Source: Flavonifractor sp. An112 (GTDB taxonomy: Bacteria; Bacillota; Clostridia; Oscillospirales; Oscillospiraceae). From it: DNA of 64,000 nucleotides. The DNA is taken from contig NZ_NFLU01000006.1 in assembly GCF_002161085.1 (NCBI RefSeq), positions 1 to 64,000 of the forward strand, given 5' to 3'. A program made the position numbers and the translations under genes. The notes beneath the pieces are model-generated. The model was given only the letters and a program-made list of their open reading frames with translations. It was not told the origin of the DNA and did no database searches. Each line of letters starts with the position of its first letter. The first letter of the stretch is position 1. Shown here one piece after another: positions 1 to 8,439 of this stretch.

Positions 1-54
1 CGGTTTCTTCCGGTTTTGGTCAGATTTTCATGCCCTCTCGCAAGGCGCTCAGAT

Positions 55-83
55 AGAATATCACTCTCGCCCCCATTTGTCAA
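55..83 (-). promoter_or_regulatory. Strong promoter reading out of the left edge
   Basis: Reading leftward there is a consensus -35 (TTGACA, complement of 78-83), a 17-nt spacer and a -10 (TATTCT, complement of 55-60). It must drive a gene lying beyond the left edge, divergent from metA. No coding frame for that gene is recognisable in the 54 bases left of it. Confidence 0.6.
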
Positions 84-140
84 CACCTTTTTTCACTTTC
101 CGCCCTTTTCTTTTTCCGTTCTTCTTTTGTCATTCTCTGG

Positions 141-169
141 TTGCGACAGGGTTTGAATTATGCTACTCT
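141..169 (+). promoter_or_regulatory. Probable metA promoter
   Basis: A -35-like TTGCGA (141-146), a 17-nt spacer and TACTCT (164-169) lie about 40 bases before the metA start. The leader is too short for an S-box or T-box, and none is visible. Confidence 0.5.
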
Positions 170-207
170 ATTCTTATTACAAAATCCAACGGAAAGGGGC
201 CATACCC

Positions 208-1122
208 ATGCCCATTAAAATTCCTGATTCACTTCCCGCTACCGCGGTGTTGGAGAGCGAAAATATCTTCGTCATGACCGAGCACAGAGCCCTGCATCAG
301 GATATCCGTCCTTTGAATGTAGTAATCCTGAATCTGATGCCCACCAAGATCGTAACGGAGACCCAGATCCTTCGCAAGCTGTCCAACACCCCGGTACAGA
401 TCGAAGTAGAGCTTCTTCGGACTGCCAGTTACCATTCCCAGCACACGGATGAAGATCATCTTGCTTCCTTCTACACTACCTTTGATGAGATCAGAGACCG
501 CAAGTTTGACGGCATGATTATCACCGGCGCGCCCGTGGAAAACCTGGAGTTCGATCAGGTGGACTACTGGCCCGAGCTGTGCGAGATCATGGAGTGGAGC
601 AAGACGCACGTTCACTCTACCCTGCATATTTGTTGGGGCGCCCAGGCGGGGCTCTATTTCCATCACGGAATTGAGAAGCGTTCCCTCCCACAAAAGCTGT
701 TTGGCGTCTTTGAGCACCGGGTCCTCAAGCCCAGCTCTCCCCTGTTCCGCGGATTCGACGATGTATTTTATGCCCCCCATTCCCGCTATACCGAGGTGTG
801 GGAGGAGGATATCCGCAGCACCTCCGGCCTGGAACTGATCGCAGTTTCCGCCGAGGCCGGTGTATACGCCGTCAAAACCGAAGACAGCCGGCAGTTCTTT
901 GTAATGGGACACCCGGAATACGATCCCGATACTCTAGCCAAGGAATACTGGCGGGATGTAAACAAGGGGCTGGATATTGCCGTACCCGCCAACTACTTCC
1001 CCGGGGATGATCCCACCAAGGTTCCCGTGGTGCGCTGGCGAAGCGCGGGCCAGCTTCTCTATACCAACTGGCTGAATTACTATGTGTACCAGACCACGCC
1101 GTACGATTTGAACGAAGTATAA
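208..1122 (+). CDS. metA: Homoserine O-acetyltransferase MetA
   Basis: Activates the hydroxyl of L-homoserine in methionine synthesis, in the cytoplasm. The protein has 304 residues, normal for the MetA/HTS family. The class-I-amidotransferase-like nucleophile is Cys142 in HICWGAQ, with the His/Glu pair in GHPEYD near residues 235-237. Residue 111 is Glu (GAPVENLEF). In this family Glu111 goes with acetyl-CoA use, whereas the E. coli succinyl enzyme has Gly there, so I call it an O-acetyltransferase despite the usual 'succinyltransferase' label. The ATG at 208 is chosen because GGAAAGGGG precedes it and the N-terminus MPIKIP is family-typical; the frame is open upstream to 160. A strong terminator follows directly, so it is monocistronic. 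Confidence 0.95.
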   Translation: MPIKIPDSLPATAVLESENIFVMTEHRALHQDIRPLNVVILNLMPTKIVTETQILRKLSNTPVQIEVELLRTASYHSQHTDEDHLASFYTTFDEIRDRKFDGMIITGAPVENLEFDQVDYWPELCEIMEWSKTHVHSTLHICWGAQAGLYFHHGIEKRSLPQKLFGVFEHRVLKPSSPLFRGFDDVFYAPHSRYTEVWEEDIRSTSGLELIAVSAEAGVYAVKTEDSRQFFVMGHPEYDPDTLAKEYWRDVNKGLDIAVPANYFPGDDPTKVPVVRWRSAGQLLYTNWLNYYVYQTTPYDLNEV

Positions 1123-1123
1123 C

Positions 1124-1162
1124 AACAGCGCCCGTCCCGGAATACCGGGGCGGGCGCTGTTT
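1124..1162 (+). terminator. Terminator of metA
   Basis: A GC-rich hairpin with arms AACAGCGCCCG and CGGGCGCTGTT, followed by a short T-run, begins two bases after the metA stop. The SLH gene converges from the other side, so it may act in both directions. Confidence 0.8.
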
Positions 1163-1175
1163 CTATAGGGTAAGC

Positions 1176-3665
1176 TTAACTTTCGGTCTTGTAGCCAATC
1201 TTCACCTGGGCAGTGCCGGAGTTGGCGGAGCTTCCCATGCGTGTCAGGGTATAGTCCTCGCCACAAACAAGGCCGTCCACGGAATAGCCTTTGCCGCCCA
1301 CGGTGTCGATCGCCTGGGTCAACCCAGCCCAGTAACTGCGGCCATCCCAGGAATATTGGATCGTCAGCTCGGTCTCGCCGTCCCGGACTGCCTGCTCCAG
1401 GATGCCAGTATAATAGGCGAGAGCCTCCTCATCGGTCATTTCCGGCAGAGGGTACTGTAGGGAGGCTTTGAACACCCCGCTGTCCTTGTTGGTCCCGCCG
1501 CTGAACAGCCGGTAGTCCACCCCGGAAACTTTGCCGTTTGCGGTGACATAGCCCTCGGCGCTCATCACGCGGTAAGCTTTGGAGGCATAATAGTCGCCGT
1601 CCCGGTCCGGGTAATCCGCGGGCTGGAACTCCACCTGGAAGGCCCCGCTGTCAATGGCCTCCTCGATCTGGTCCACATACTTCTGTAGCTCCTCCCGGTC
1701 CCACTTGCTGTTAGTAAGGGTCACCACTCCACCGCTTTTGGCACTGAGGTCATAGTCTTTGGTCTGCCAGTTGGTATGGTAGGTGTAGCCGTCAAAGGTG
1801 TACCCCTCCACCTTCATAGTGTTACAGGCGATCTTAATGGCTTCGTCGGTGTATCCGGTAAGGGTCACCGTTGTGGTGTAGCAGTCCATTTCGGCGATGG
1901 CCTTTTCCAGAATAGGCACAATCTCCAGGGCAGTGGCCTGGTCTTGATTCTGCTGCTGCTCCTTATCTGCCTGGGCTGCCTCCTGACGGCGCTTCTGCTC
2001 CGCCGCCACATCATCCCGTCGGAACTTAAGCGACATCTCCCGTGAGTCAAAGGTGCCGTAAGCGAACTCCGGGTGTTGGTCAATGATGGCGTCCGCCACT
2101 TCGCGACTGTACTTGGACAGGGTGTTGGAGTCAAAGCCGGCATCGGACAGGTCAATGGTAAAGTACAGCGCGTCCCTCAGCTGCTGATCGGTGAAGGCCT
2201 GCAGCTCCGCCTGGGTCCAGGTGGGGACGTCCGTCAGGGCGGGGGCGCAGAGGGCCAGGATGGCGTCCACCTGCTCCTGCCGCGCGTCGGCTATGGCCTG
2301 GTCCGCGGAGTCCAGCAGATCCGCGTCGTACTTGGTGCTGGTGCAGGCGTGGACCGTCTCCCAGTCCCGGTGGCTCCGGCTGACCATCACCTTGTCGCTC
2401 TTTAGAAAATAGGTGTAGCGGATATAGTCGCCCCCCCGGACGGTGGGGTCGTCCCAGGTGGCGTCCACGTGGTACCACTGGCCGTCCACCTCCACCAGGT
2501 TCCAGGCGTGGTAGCCGCCGGCGTAGCCGGTGATGGTCACGTTGGGGATACCGGCGGAATCCAGCAGGATTTCGAAGGCCTTGGCGTAGCCGCCGCACAC
2601 GGCGGTCCCCTTCAGCAGGGCCCCCTCGGCCTGGTAGGAGACAAAGGGCATATTGCCGATGTCCACCCGGTAGTCGTAGTCGCAGTGGGTGACCAGGTAG
2701 TCGTGGAGGGTCTTGACCACCTCGTAGTCGCTCATATTGCTGGTGATCAGCTCGTCCACCACCCGCTCGGCCTCCGCCTGGGCCGCATCGGAGATATAGC
2801 GCCAGTCATGGTCGGCCACCGTACCGACAGAGATGGTGCTGTTGGTGTAGTACACCGCCAGAGTCTCGGCAATCTGCCCGTCCTGTTCGTAGGCGTTCAG
2901 ATGGGTGATCCCGTAGGGATTTTCACCGTCCATATCGGCGATCTTCAGGGCCAGCTTCTCCGCCTGAGATGCCTCCAGGCCGAATTCACTGATGTCGATG
3001 GCGGACTTCCGGTCCAGAAATCCGGTGGTGATGGCCAGGGTGGCTCCAGCCTCGTTGCTCAGCACCGGCTGCTCCTGGGTCGCCTCGCCTCCCAGCTGCT
3101 TCCACAAGCAGTAGACCACATCGGAGCGGGGGCAGTTTGATTTGGCGGTAAATGTAAGTCCATCGGTGAGGCCGCTGTTTCTGGCCCAAGCCACGGCAGC
3201 GGCGGACCAGTCATCACCCTGAGCCTCCTCCCCGGCAAAACGGCACAGGAAGGTGAGGATCTGGTCATAGGTCAGAGTCGCGGTTAGGTTGAACCGGCCG
3301 CCCCCCACGCCGTTGGTGATCCCTTTCTCCACCGCCCAGAGCACGGCTTTGTAGTAGAAGGCATTCTTGTCGGTTACATCACTAAAGCCCGAGGAGGCGG
3401 TGGTGGTGGGGGCCGGGGAACCGGCGGCCCGCCACAGGAACGTCACCGCCTCCGCCCGGGTGACAGTCCGCCCGGGGGAAAAGATTCCGGTTCCTGTCCC
3501 CTGGGTGATCTCCTCCGCCACCGCCCAGTCCACTGCGTCAGCGTAGTAGGCGCCCTCCGGCACGTCGGTAAAGCCTGCGCCCGCCGCCGCGGCGGTGACC
3601 GGCAGGGCGCCTGTCAGCAGCACCAGCGCCAGCAGCAGGGCAAAACATCTTTTGAGTCCTCTCAT
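1176..3665 (-). CDS. SLH-domain surface protein with transglutaminase-like domain
   Basis: A secreted cell-wall-bound protein of about 829 residues. In order: signal peptide (1-28), three SLH repeats (about 30-190) that should bind pyruvylated secondary wall polymer, a transglutaminase/protease-like domain (about 290-410), then about 400 residues of weakly repetitive sequence ending in segments with alternating Tyr/Gly strands. The transglutaminase triad is visible: Cys357 (TAVCGGYA), His386 (GYHAWN), Asp401 (HVDATWDDP). In bacteria such domains are usually peptidases or cross-linkers; the substrate is unknown. The start at MRGLKRC is chosen because AGGAGG lies just upstream and a classic signal peptide follows; the frame extends 17 codons further. 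It lies 34 bases after a small lipoprotein gene, probably in one operon. Confidence 0.9.
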   Translation of the reverse strand: MRGLKRCFALLLALVLLTGALPVTAAAAGAGFTDVPEGAYYADAVDWAVAEEITQGTGTGIFSPGRTVTRAEAVTFLWRAAGSPAPTTTASSGFSDVTDKNAFYYKAVLWAVEKGITNGVGGGRFNLTATLTYDQILTFLCRFAGEEAQGDDWSAAAVAWARNSGLTDGLTFTAKSNCPRSDVVYCLWKQLGGEATQEQPVLSNEAGATLAITTGFLDRKSAIDISEFGLEASQAEKLALKIADMDGENPYGITHLNAYEQDGQIAETLAVYYTNSTISVGTVADHDWRYISDAAQAEAERVVDELITSNMSDYEVVKTLHDYLVTHCDYDYRVDIGNMPFVSYQAEGALLKGTAVCGGYAKAFEILLDSAGIPNVTITGYAGGYHAWNLVEVDGQWYHVDATWDDPTVRGGDYIRYTYFLKSDKVMVSRSHRDWETVHACTSTKYDADLLDSADQAIADARQEQVDAILALCAPALTDVPTWTQAELQAFTDQQLRDALYFTIDLSDAGFDSNTLSKYSREVADAIIDQHPEFAYGTFDSREMSLKFRRDDVAAEQKRRQEAAQADKEQQQNQDQATALEIVPILEKAIAEMDCYTTTVTLTGYTDEAIKIACNTMKVEGYTFDGYTYHTNWQTKDYDLSAKSGGVVTLTNSKWDREELQKYVDQIEEAIDSGAFQVEFQPADYPDRDGDYYASKAYRVMSAEGYVTANGKVSGVDYRLFSGGTNKDSGVFKASLQYPLPEMTDEEALAYYTGILEQAVRDGETELTIQYSWDGRSYWAGLTQAIDTVGGKGYSVDGLVCGEDYTLTRMGSSANSGTAQVKIGYKTES

Positions 3666-3699
3666 CTTTATCAGCCTCCTTCTGTCTGCCCCGTGCCGG

Positions 3700-3858
3700 T
3701 CAGCCGAAGAGCGCATCCTGGGCGGAATTCAAAATATAATGGTACTCACAGTATCCGTCTTTGTACACCGGCTGGTCGCAGGATTTGCAGTGACCTCCAC
3801 AGGCGGTCAGGCTGACCGCAAGGGCCAGGGCAGCAATCAGAGCCATCATCTTTTTCAT
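3700..3858 (-). CDS. Small cysteine-rich lipoprotein, 52 residues
   Basis: An unlisted small gene. It has a Lys/Met start, a hydrophobic stretch and a lipobox ending SLTACGG, so the mature product would be a 30-odd-residue lipoprotein anchored through Cys19. The mature part has HCKSC and a further Cys, plus several Tyr (PVYKDGYCEYHY), which resembles a minimal zinc-ribbon or metal-binding knuckle. A good site (AGGAGAG) precedes the ATG and the gene runs directly into the SLH/transglutaminase gene. I do not recognise a named family. The lipobox, ribosome site and operon position argue that it is real. Confidence 0.7.
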   Translation of the reverse strand: MKKMMALIAALALAVSLTACGGHCKSCDQPVYKDGYCEYHYILNSAQDALFG

Positions 3859-4003
3859 CGTTTTTGTCTCTCCTTATTATATCAAATTATATTGCGGAGC
3901 CGGAAAGGCCAACGGGCCTCCCCGTACTCTCTGTGATATAGTGCTGTGGAGAGGTCCATCGGTTTTATGGTTTTGCAATTTTTTTAATTTTTTTTGGAAT
4001 CGG

Positions 4004-6106
4004 TCACAACCCACCGTTCCTCAGGAGTGCCTCCGCCTCATCCACCGTCATGGCCGCTTCCGCCTCCTTCTGATTGCTGAGGATCACCTGAGCCGGATCG
4101 GGCAGCGACTCTGCCGCTCCCATGGTCAGGCCGCCGGCACTCTCCGCAAAGGCCCAGGGTTCCTCCACCAAGCGGGAGGTATAGTAGTTGGTGTCGGCCC
4201 ACAAAGTCCCGTCCTCTGCCAGGAACACCGTATAGCGCAGGCCGCTGCCCGCGAAGAAGTCCCAGTCTTCCTGGAGGATGGTCACCGCCTGCCCGTTCTG
4301 ACAGGTGACAATGGTCAGGACGCTCTGCGACCAGGGGAGATCCGGATCCGACGCCACAAAGAGCAGCTCCGGGGTACTATCGCCCCACACGTCAGCCAGG
4401 GCCACCGGAGATAGGTCGAAGATGCCGTCGTACCACCTGGCGTAGGCCTCAATGCCATCCCGCTGCGCCTCCAGCACACCGGCGTAGGCGGCGGCAGCCT
4501 CTGGCGTAAGGCCTCCTTCCTCCGCCGGGGCGGCATGGTCGCTGAGGCGGACGAACTCATAGTGGGCGGGATCGTCCAGCTCCAGATCCCATTCAAGCTG
4601 GATGGTCCGCTGAGGGTCGGGGGAATCCACGATATTGACCCCCAAAAGCACCCCGTCATAGCCCTCCGGCACCCGAACGGTATAAGTCACATCCTGGTAG
4701 GTATCTATTGTAATCTCCCGCTCCAGACCGGGGCGCTCGCTCTCCTCCCAGTCGCCGTAGTTCATGCCGCTGGTCCACTGCTTCTCATAAGTAATGGGAA
4801 CGGTTTGCCCGTTGTACTCCACCTGGCTCTCCCCGGCAGCCAAGTACTGGTCGCCTGTGTCCATCCGCTGATCAGGGAAGTAGAGCCGGCCGGTATACCA
4901 GTCGTAGAGGCTGTACTCCTGCGTAATGATGGTAAAGGCCAGAGAGGCACTGCCGGGGTTGCCCATACGAACCTGGGCAGTGTTGCTGTAGCGGATGGTA
5001 TAGGTCACATACCCCTCCCCGTCGGGTTCGCTCACCGTGATGTCCGGCTTGGTAAGTCCGCCAGCGGAGGAGAGCATTTCCAGCGTCGGGTCTCCGGCCA
5101 CAGTGGTCAGAGGCACGTCCTCGTAGGCCCTGGGCTCCACCAGGGTAAAGCCGTGGAGCGCCCCGAAAGAGGTATCGCCCGGCGTCTCCGACTGGAGGAT
5201 CTCCGGAGGCACCGACGCCGCGGGCTCAGCCGGGCCAGACCGGAAGGCAAGCCCCACTGCCGCACCGCCGATGACCACTGCCCCAGCCAGGATGGCTGCC
5301 ACCACTTTCACAGAGATACCTGCGGCAGCTACCCCCGTAGCTGTACCGGCGGCCGCTCCGGTTCCCGCGGAAGCACCGGCTGCGGCAGCCGCACCCGAGG
5401 CGGCGCTCCCCGCCTGAGCCAGGACCTGCCCGGCCATGGCAGCGGCGGCAGCACTGTCCAGAGCAGTACTCTCCGCCTCACGCCGCAGGAAGCAGAGCAG
5501 CAGCAGCATGGGGCTGACGCCATAGAGCTTGACGCCCCTGCGCTCGTGTTCCTCCACACCGGCCTTGATGCTCTTCCGGGCGTAGTTGAGGCGGCTCTTC
5601 ACCGTACCCTCGCTGGTATCCATAGCCTGAGCAATGTCCTTGACGCTCATCTCATCGTAGTAGTAGAACAGCACACACATCCGCTGTTCCGGCGGCAAGT
5701 CGTCCACCAGCCCCAGGATCATCCGCCGGGTCTCCTCGTTGTCCAGTGCTTTCTCCGGTACCAGCGTCTCGTCCAGGTTCTCCATGCTGTCCAGCAGGGA
5801 GCCGCCCTCCTCATCCTCCGGAATTTGCCACTCCTTATGGGGCGCGGAGAGCAGGTGACGGCAGCGATTAGCCGTAATGCCGTTGACCCAGCCCCAGAAG
5901 GCGGCGGGCTCCCGCAGCTTGTCCAACCCCGTCAGCATGGCGATCAGCACATCCTGGGTGGCATCCTGGGCATCCTCCTCCTTCTTCAGCATCTTCTTGC
6001 AGTGGTAGTAGACCTTATTCTGTACCGCCAGTACCAGGGCCTCCTGGGCCGCTCCGTCCCCCTGAATACTTTTCTGGATCAACTCTTTCAGCTTTTCCTG
6101 TTCCAT
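4004..6106 (-). CDS. ECF-type sigma factor fused to a membrane anchor and ectodomain
   Basis: A 700-residue protein. Residues 1-95 are sigma-70 region 2 (DAQDATQDVLIAML, then WGWVNGITANRCR). About 125-185 is region 4 with its helix-turn-helix (MSVKDIAQAMDTSEGTVKSRL). An Ala/Gly-rich linker (about 215-260) leads to one transmembrane helix (about 263-285) and some 410 residues predicted outside the cell. The ectodomain ends in a segment with a DVWGDSTPELLF motif, common in secreted clostridial sensor-like proteins. A soluble ECF sigma factor has about 180 residues, so the extension is the unusual part. Release by regulated proteolysis is inference. It sits between SLH genes, which may be its targets. 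The start is the first ATG; the upstream site is only moderate. Confidence 0.85.
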   Translation of the reverse strand: MEQEKLKELIQKSIQGDGAAQEALVLAVQNKVYYHCKKMLKKEEDAQDATQDVLIAMLTGLDKLREPAAFWGWVNGITANRCRHLLSAPHKEWQIPEDEEGGSLLDSMENLDETLVPEKALDNEETRRMILGLVDDLPPEQRMCVLFYYYDEMSVKDIAQAMDTSEGTVKSRLNYARKSIKAGVEEHERRGVKLYGVSPMLLLLCFLRREAESTALDSAAAAAMAGQVLAQAGSAASGAAAAAGASAGTGAAAGTATGVAAAGISVKVVAAILAGAVVIGGAAVGLAFRSGPAEPAASVPPEILQSETPGDTSFGALHGFTLVEPRAYEDVPLTTVAGDPTLEMLSSAGGLTKPDITVSEPDGEGYVTYTIRYSNTAQVRMGNPGSASLAFTIITQEYSLYDWYTGRLYFPDQRMDTGDQYLAAGESQVEYNGQTVPITYEKQWTSGMNYGDWEESERPGLEREITIDTYQDVTYTVRVPEGYDGVLLGVNIVDSPDPQRTIQLEWDLELDDPAHYEFVRLSDHAAPAEEGGLTPEAAAAYAGVLEAQRDGIEAYARWYDGIFDLSPVALADVWGDSTPELLFVASDPDLPWSQSVLTIVTCQNGQAVTILQEDWDFFAGSGLRYTVFLAEDGTLWADTNYYTSRLVEEPWAFAESAGGLTMGAAESLPDPAQVILSNQKEAEAAMTVDEAEALLRNGGL

Positions 6107-6337
6107 CTCCCGGTAGCCCCCTCCTCACCTGATAAAAAATAGTCTGCTTCGCAGCACACTCCTCCGCCTCCCGAAGAAGGCAGCAGCGGAGGAACTGAAA
6201 AAATGTGATGGATTTCGTTGTACATTCTCCTCCTTACAGTGTACAGGATATAGGGCAAAAAAGGAATCATCTGGTCCTATTTTTTAAAGATTCCATGCCC
6301 CATATCATAGTCGTTCCAGCTGTCTGACATATAGCAG
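6107..6337. other. Intergenic, upstream of the sigma-factor gene
   Basis: 231 bases holding the promoter region of the minus-strand sigma gene. I see an imperfect repeat of CTCCGCC/GAGG-type sequence but no RNA gene or clear operator. Confidence 0.4.
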
Positions 6338-6373
6338 AAGCCGGCCCACCTGCGAAGAGGTGGGCCGGCCTTT
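6338..6373 (-). terminator. Hairpin after the LRR-SLH gene
   Basis: Long GC-rich stem (arms AAGCCGGCCCACC and GGTGGGCCGGCCTT) 18 bases past the stop of the upstream minus-strand gene. The T-run on that strand is weak, so it may be a 3'-end protector as much as a terminator. Confidence 0.6.
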
Positions 6374-6390
6374 CACAGGACGGGGTACGG

Positions 6391-7851
6391 TCAGGCGGAG
6401 GCGCCCAGCTGCTTCCACAGGCAGTAGACCACGTCGGCGCGCGGACAGTTTGCCTTGGCGGAGAAGTTCAGGCCCTCGGTCAGGCCGCTGGACTGGGCCC
6501 AATTTACCGCAGCGGCAGACCATTCGTCCCCCGTAGCACTCTCACCGGCAGCCCGGCACAAAAAGGTGAAGATCTGGTCATAGGACAGGCTGCTGGACAG
6601 GTCGAACATTCCGCCTCCCACGCCGCCGGTAATACCCTGCTCGGCCGCCCAAAGGACAGCATTATAGTAGTAGGCGCTGGGGTCGGTGACGTCGGTAAAG
6701 GGAGAGGCAGAGGATGCAGGGGCGGGCGATCCGGCCGCCCGCCACAGGAAGGTAACCGCCTCAGCCCGGGTAACAGAGTTGGCGGGAGAGAAGGTATTGG
6801 CGCCGGTGCCGGTGGTGACCTTCTGGTTTACCGCCCACTGCACCGCGTCGGCGTAGTAGTCTCCGGTAGTCACGTCGGTGAAGCCAGCCACCAGCTCGGC
6901 AAAGTGGAGCGTGGCGTGATCCAGGCCTTCATTCAGGCCGCCCATCTCGATCTGGCTCCACTGGAGGGCGGTGCCGCCGTAGTAGACATCGGTCAGGCTG
7001 TCACAGCCATAAAAGGTGCTGCTGGCAATTTGGGTGACACTGACGGGGATGGTGACCGTTTTCAGGCTCCGGCAAAACCGGAAGGCGTCCTGCATTTGGG
7101 TCACGCCGCTGGGAATGATGCAGGTTTCCAGGCTGATGCAGTTTTCAAACAGCCGCATGGGCAGGGTTGTGATGCCAGCGGGCAGACGCACACTGGTCAG
7201 ACTGGTGCAGTTGCTGAGGGCCCACTCACCCAGATAGGTCACGCTGTCGGGGATGTACAGACTGGTCAGGCTTTTGCAGTTAGCTAGAGAAGAGTTGGCC
7301 AGGGTAGTCACGCTGTTGGGCAGAGTCAGACTGGTCAGACCGGAGCCAGAGAAGGCGTCATATCCGATGCTGGTGATGCCATCCGGAAGGGTGACGCCAG
7401 TCAGAGAGGAACAGGCTGCGAATGTATCTCGGGGAATGGAGGTCAAATTCTTGCTGAGCGTCACATCAGTCAGGCCGCTGCACCCATAAAATACCCCCTG
7501 CCCCAGAGTGGTGACACTGTCCGGCAGGACCACCTGCTCCAGGGAACTGCAGGCGCCAAAGGCCTGCCGCCCGATGGTGGTGACAGTGCTGGGGATTGTA
7601 ACACTCACCAGCTTTTTGTGCTGATTGAATGCGTAATCCCCAATGGCAGTGACAGTTACACCGTAGATCTCAGCGGGGATGTTCGCCTCGGTGACGGTCT
7701 CATCCGCACGGGTGATGGTACCGGTGGTAGCATCAAAGTAGAGTTTGCCGCCGGAAACCTCATAGGTGAGGTCCGCCGCCTGGGCAGGCAGGGACAGGGC
7801 CAGGACCAGCCCAAGGGTCAGAACCAGGGTCAGGAGTCTGCGTACTTTCAT
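6391..7851 (-). CDS. BspA-type leucine-rich-repeat protein with C-terminal SLH domains
   Basis: 486 residues. A signal peptide (1-25, cut after AQA) is followed by about ten LRR_5/BspA-like repeats (about 60-300) of the form 'I-xx-xAFxxCxSLxxVxIPxSVTxIG', then three SLH repeats (about 315-486) for wall attachment. BspA-like repeats occur in adhesins of gut and oral bacteria; the ligand is unknown. The SLH block closely resembles the one at the N-terminus of the transglutaminase protein (both contain VTRAEAVTFLWRAAGSPAP) although it lies at the opposite end, which suggests domain shuffling. AGGAAGATGTCCC precedes the ATG. The gene is probably monocistronic. Confidence 0.92.
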   Translation of the reverse strand: MKVRRLLTLVLTLGLVLALSLPAQAADLTYEVSGGKLYFDATTGTITRADETVTEANIPAEIYGVTVTAIGDYAFNQHKKLVSVTIPSTVTTIGRQAFGACSSLEQVVLPDSVTTLGQGVFYGCSGLTDVTLSKNLTSIPRDTFAACSSLTGVTLPDGITSIGYDAFSGSGLTSLTLPNSVTTLANSSLANCKSLTSLYIPDSVTYLGEWALSNCTSLTSVRLPAGITTLPMRLFENCISLETCIIPSGVTQMQDAFRFCRSLKTVTIPVSVTQIASSTFYGCDSLTDVYYGGTALQWSQIEMGGLNEGLDHATLHFAELVAGFTDVTTGDYYADAVQWAVNQKVTTGTGANTFSPANSVTRAEAVTFLWRAAGSPAPASSASPFTDVTDPSAYYYNAVLWAAEQGITGGVGGGMFDLSSSLSYDQIFTFLCRAAGESATGDEWSAAAVNWAQSSGLTEGLNFSAKANCPRADVVYCLWKQLGASA

Positions 7852-8139
7852 GGGACATCTTCCTTTCTTCTTTTTGAGTCTGATGTATAGTGCGCAAATA
7901 TCGCTGGTTGGTTTTACAAAAAAGAAAAAATTTTTGGCGGTAACGTAAATCAGGTATCATAACCATCCTGTTGGCTGCCAGAGCGTCCGGGGACAGCATA
8001 TCACAGCCGGGCTTGTAGCTTTCGTTCCTCTTGTGCGCCGTCCCCGGCGTCCTACAATCCAGTTCCTGACCAAATTCGGATACTCGCCCTGACTGATGCA
8101 GATATTCATATTCAGGCACCACAGGGCAATCTGCAGTCA
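7852..8139. other. Gap between the host LRR gene and IME1
   Basis: Holds the promoter region of the minus-strand LRR-SLH gene (A/T-rich around 7915-7935), then unrecognised sequence. Minus-strand frames across 7940-8140 are open but resemble nothing I know. The boundary of IME1 is not sharply definable because no attachment repeat matches that of IME2. Confidence 0.4.
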
Positions 8140-8154
8140 ACAAGCAAAAAAGAA

Positions 8155-8242
8155 AACGGGCAAAACATTCGCAAATACGTTAATGTTTTACCTGTTATTC
8201 GGGGCAACTCGTTTTCTTAGTATTAAAATAGTATCACAGAAA
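8155..8242. repeat. IME left-end repeat, copy 1
   Basis: About 85 bases matching 40590-40679 at roughly 80-85% by eye. Both copies share CGCAAATAtGTTAAT-type sequence and the block TCGTTTTCTTAGTAT followed by AAAATAGTATCACAG. It marks the conserved left part of both IMEs and may hold recombinase arm-binding sites. Confidence 0.7.
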
Positions 8243-8280
8243 CGGAAGAAAAGCAACCTTTTCGCCCTACACAGCCCCGA

Positions 8281-8415
8281 GAAACTCCCCCCATTTTGAG
8301 GGGAGTTTCTGTCGAAATGGGTCTCAAATTGAGACCCATTTCGACCACCGCCTGGGAGCGTAAACGCTCCCAGGCAATAGGGGATTGATTTCCGCCCTCG
8401 TCGGAAATCAATCCC
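8281..8415. repeat. Four consecutive near-perfect hairpins
   Basis: Back-to-back inverted repeats at 8281-8309 (10-bp arms), 8311-8345 (17-bp arms around one base, perfect), 8350-8375 (11-bp arms, loop TAAA) and 8381-8415 (14-bp arms). Only the second has a counterpart in IME2 (40718-40748). Purpose unknown; candidates are a protein-binding array, an origin or stacked small elements like REP sequences. Confidence 0.8.
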
Positions 8416-8439
8416 ACCATGGGACGCAATTCGACAACC

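Noticed and set aside
4535-6142. Plus-strand frame of 535 codons
   Set aside because: Antisense shadow of the sigma-factor gene; no coherent domains.
8000-8140. An attachment repeat for IME1 like that of IME2
   Set aside because: No ACTCCCACTC-like sequence is present, and guaA is elsewhere. The original target of IME1 cannot be told.
7760-8143. Minus-strand frame of 127 codons before the LRR gene
   Set aside because: Overlaps the LRR-SLH start and its promoter, has no ribosome site and no recognisable sequence.
8281-8415. CRISPR array
   Set aside because: The repeats are four different hairpins without a common repeat unit or spacers, and no cas genes are present.
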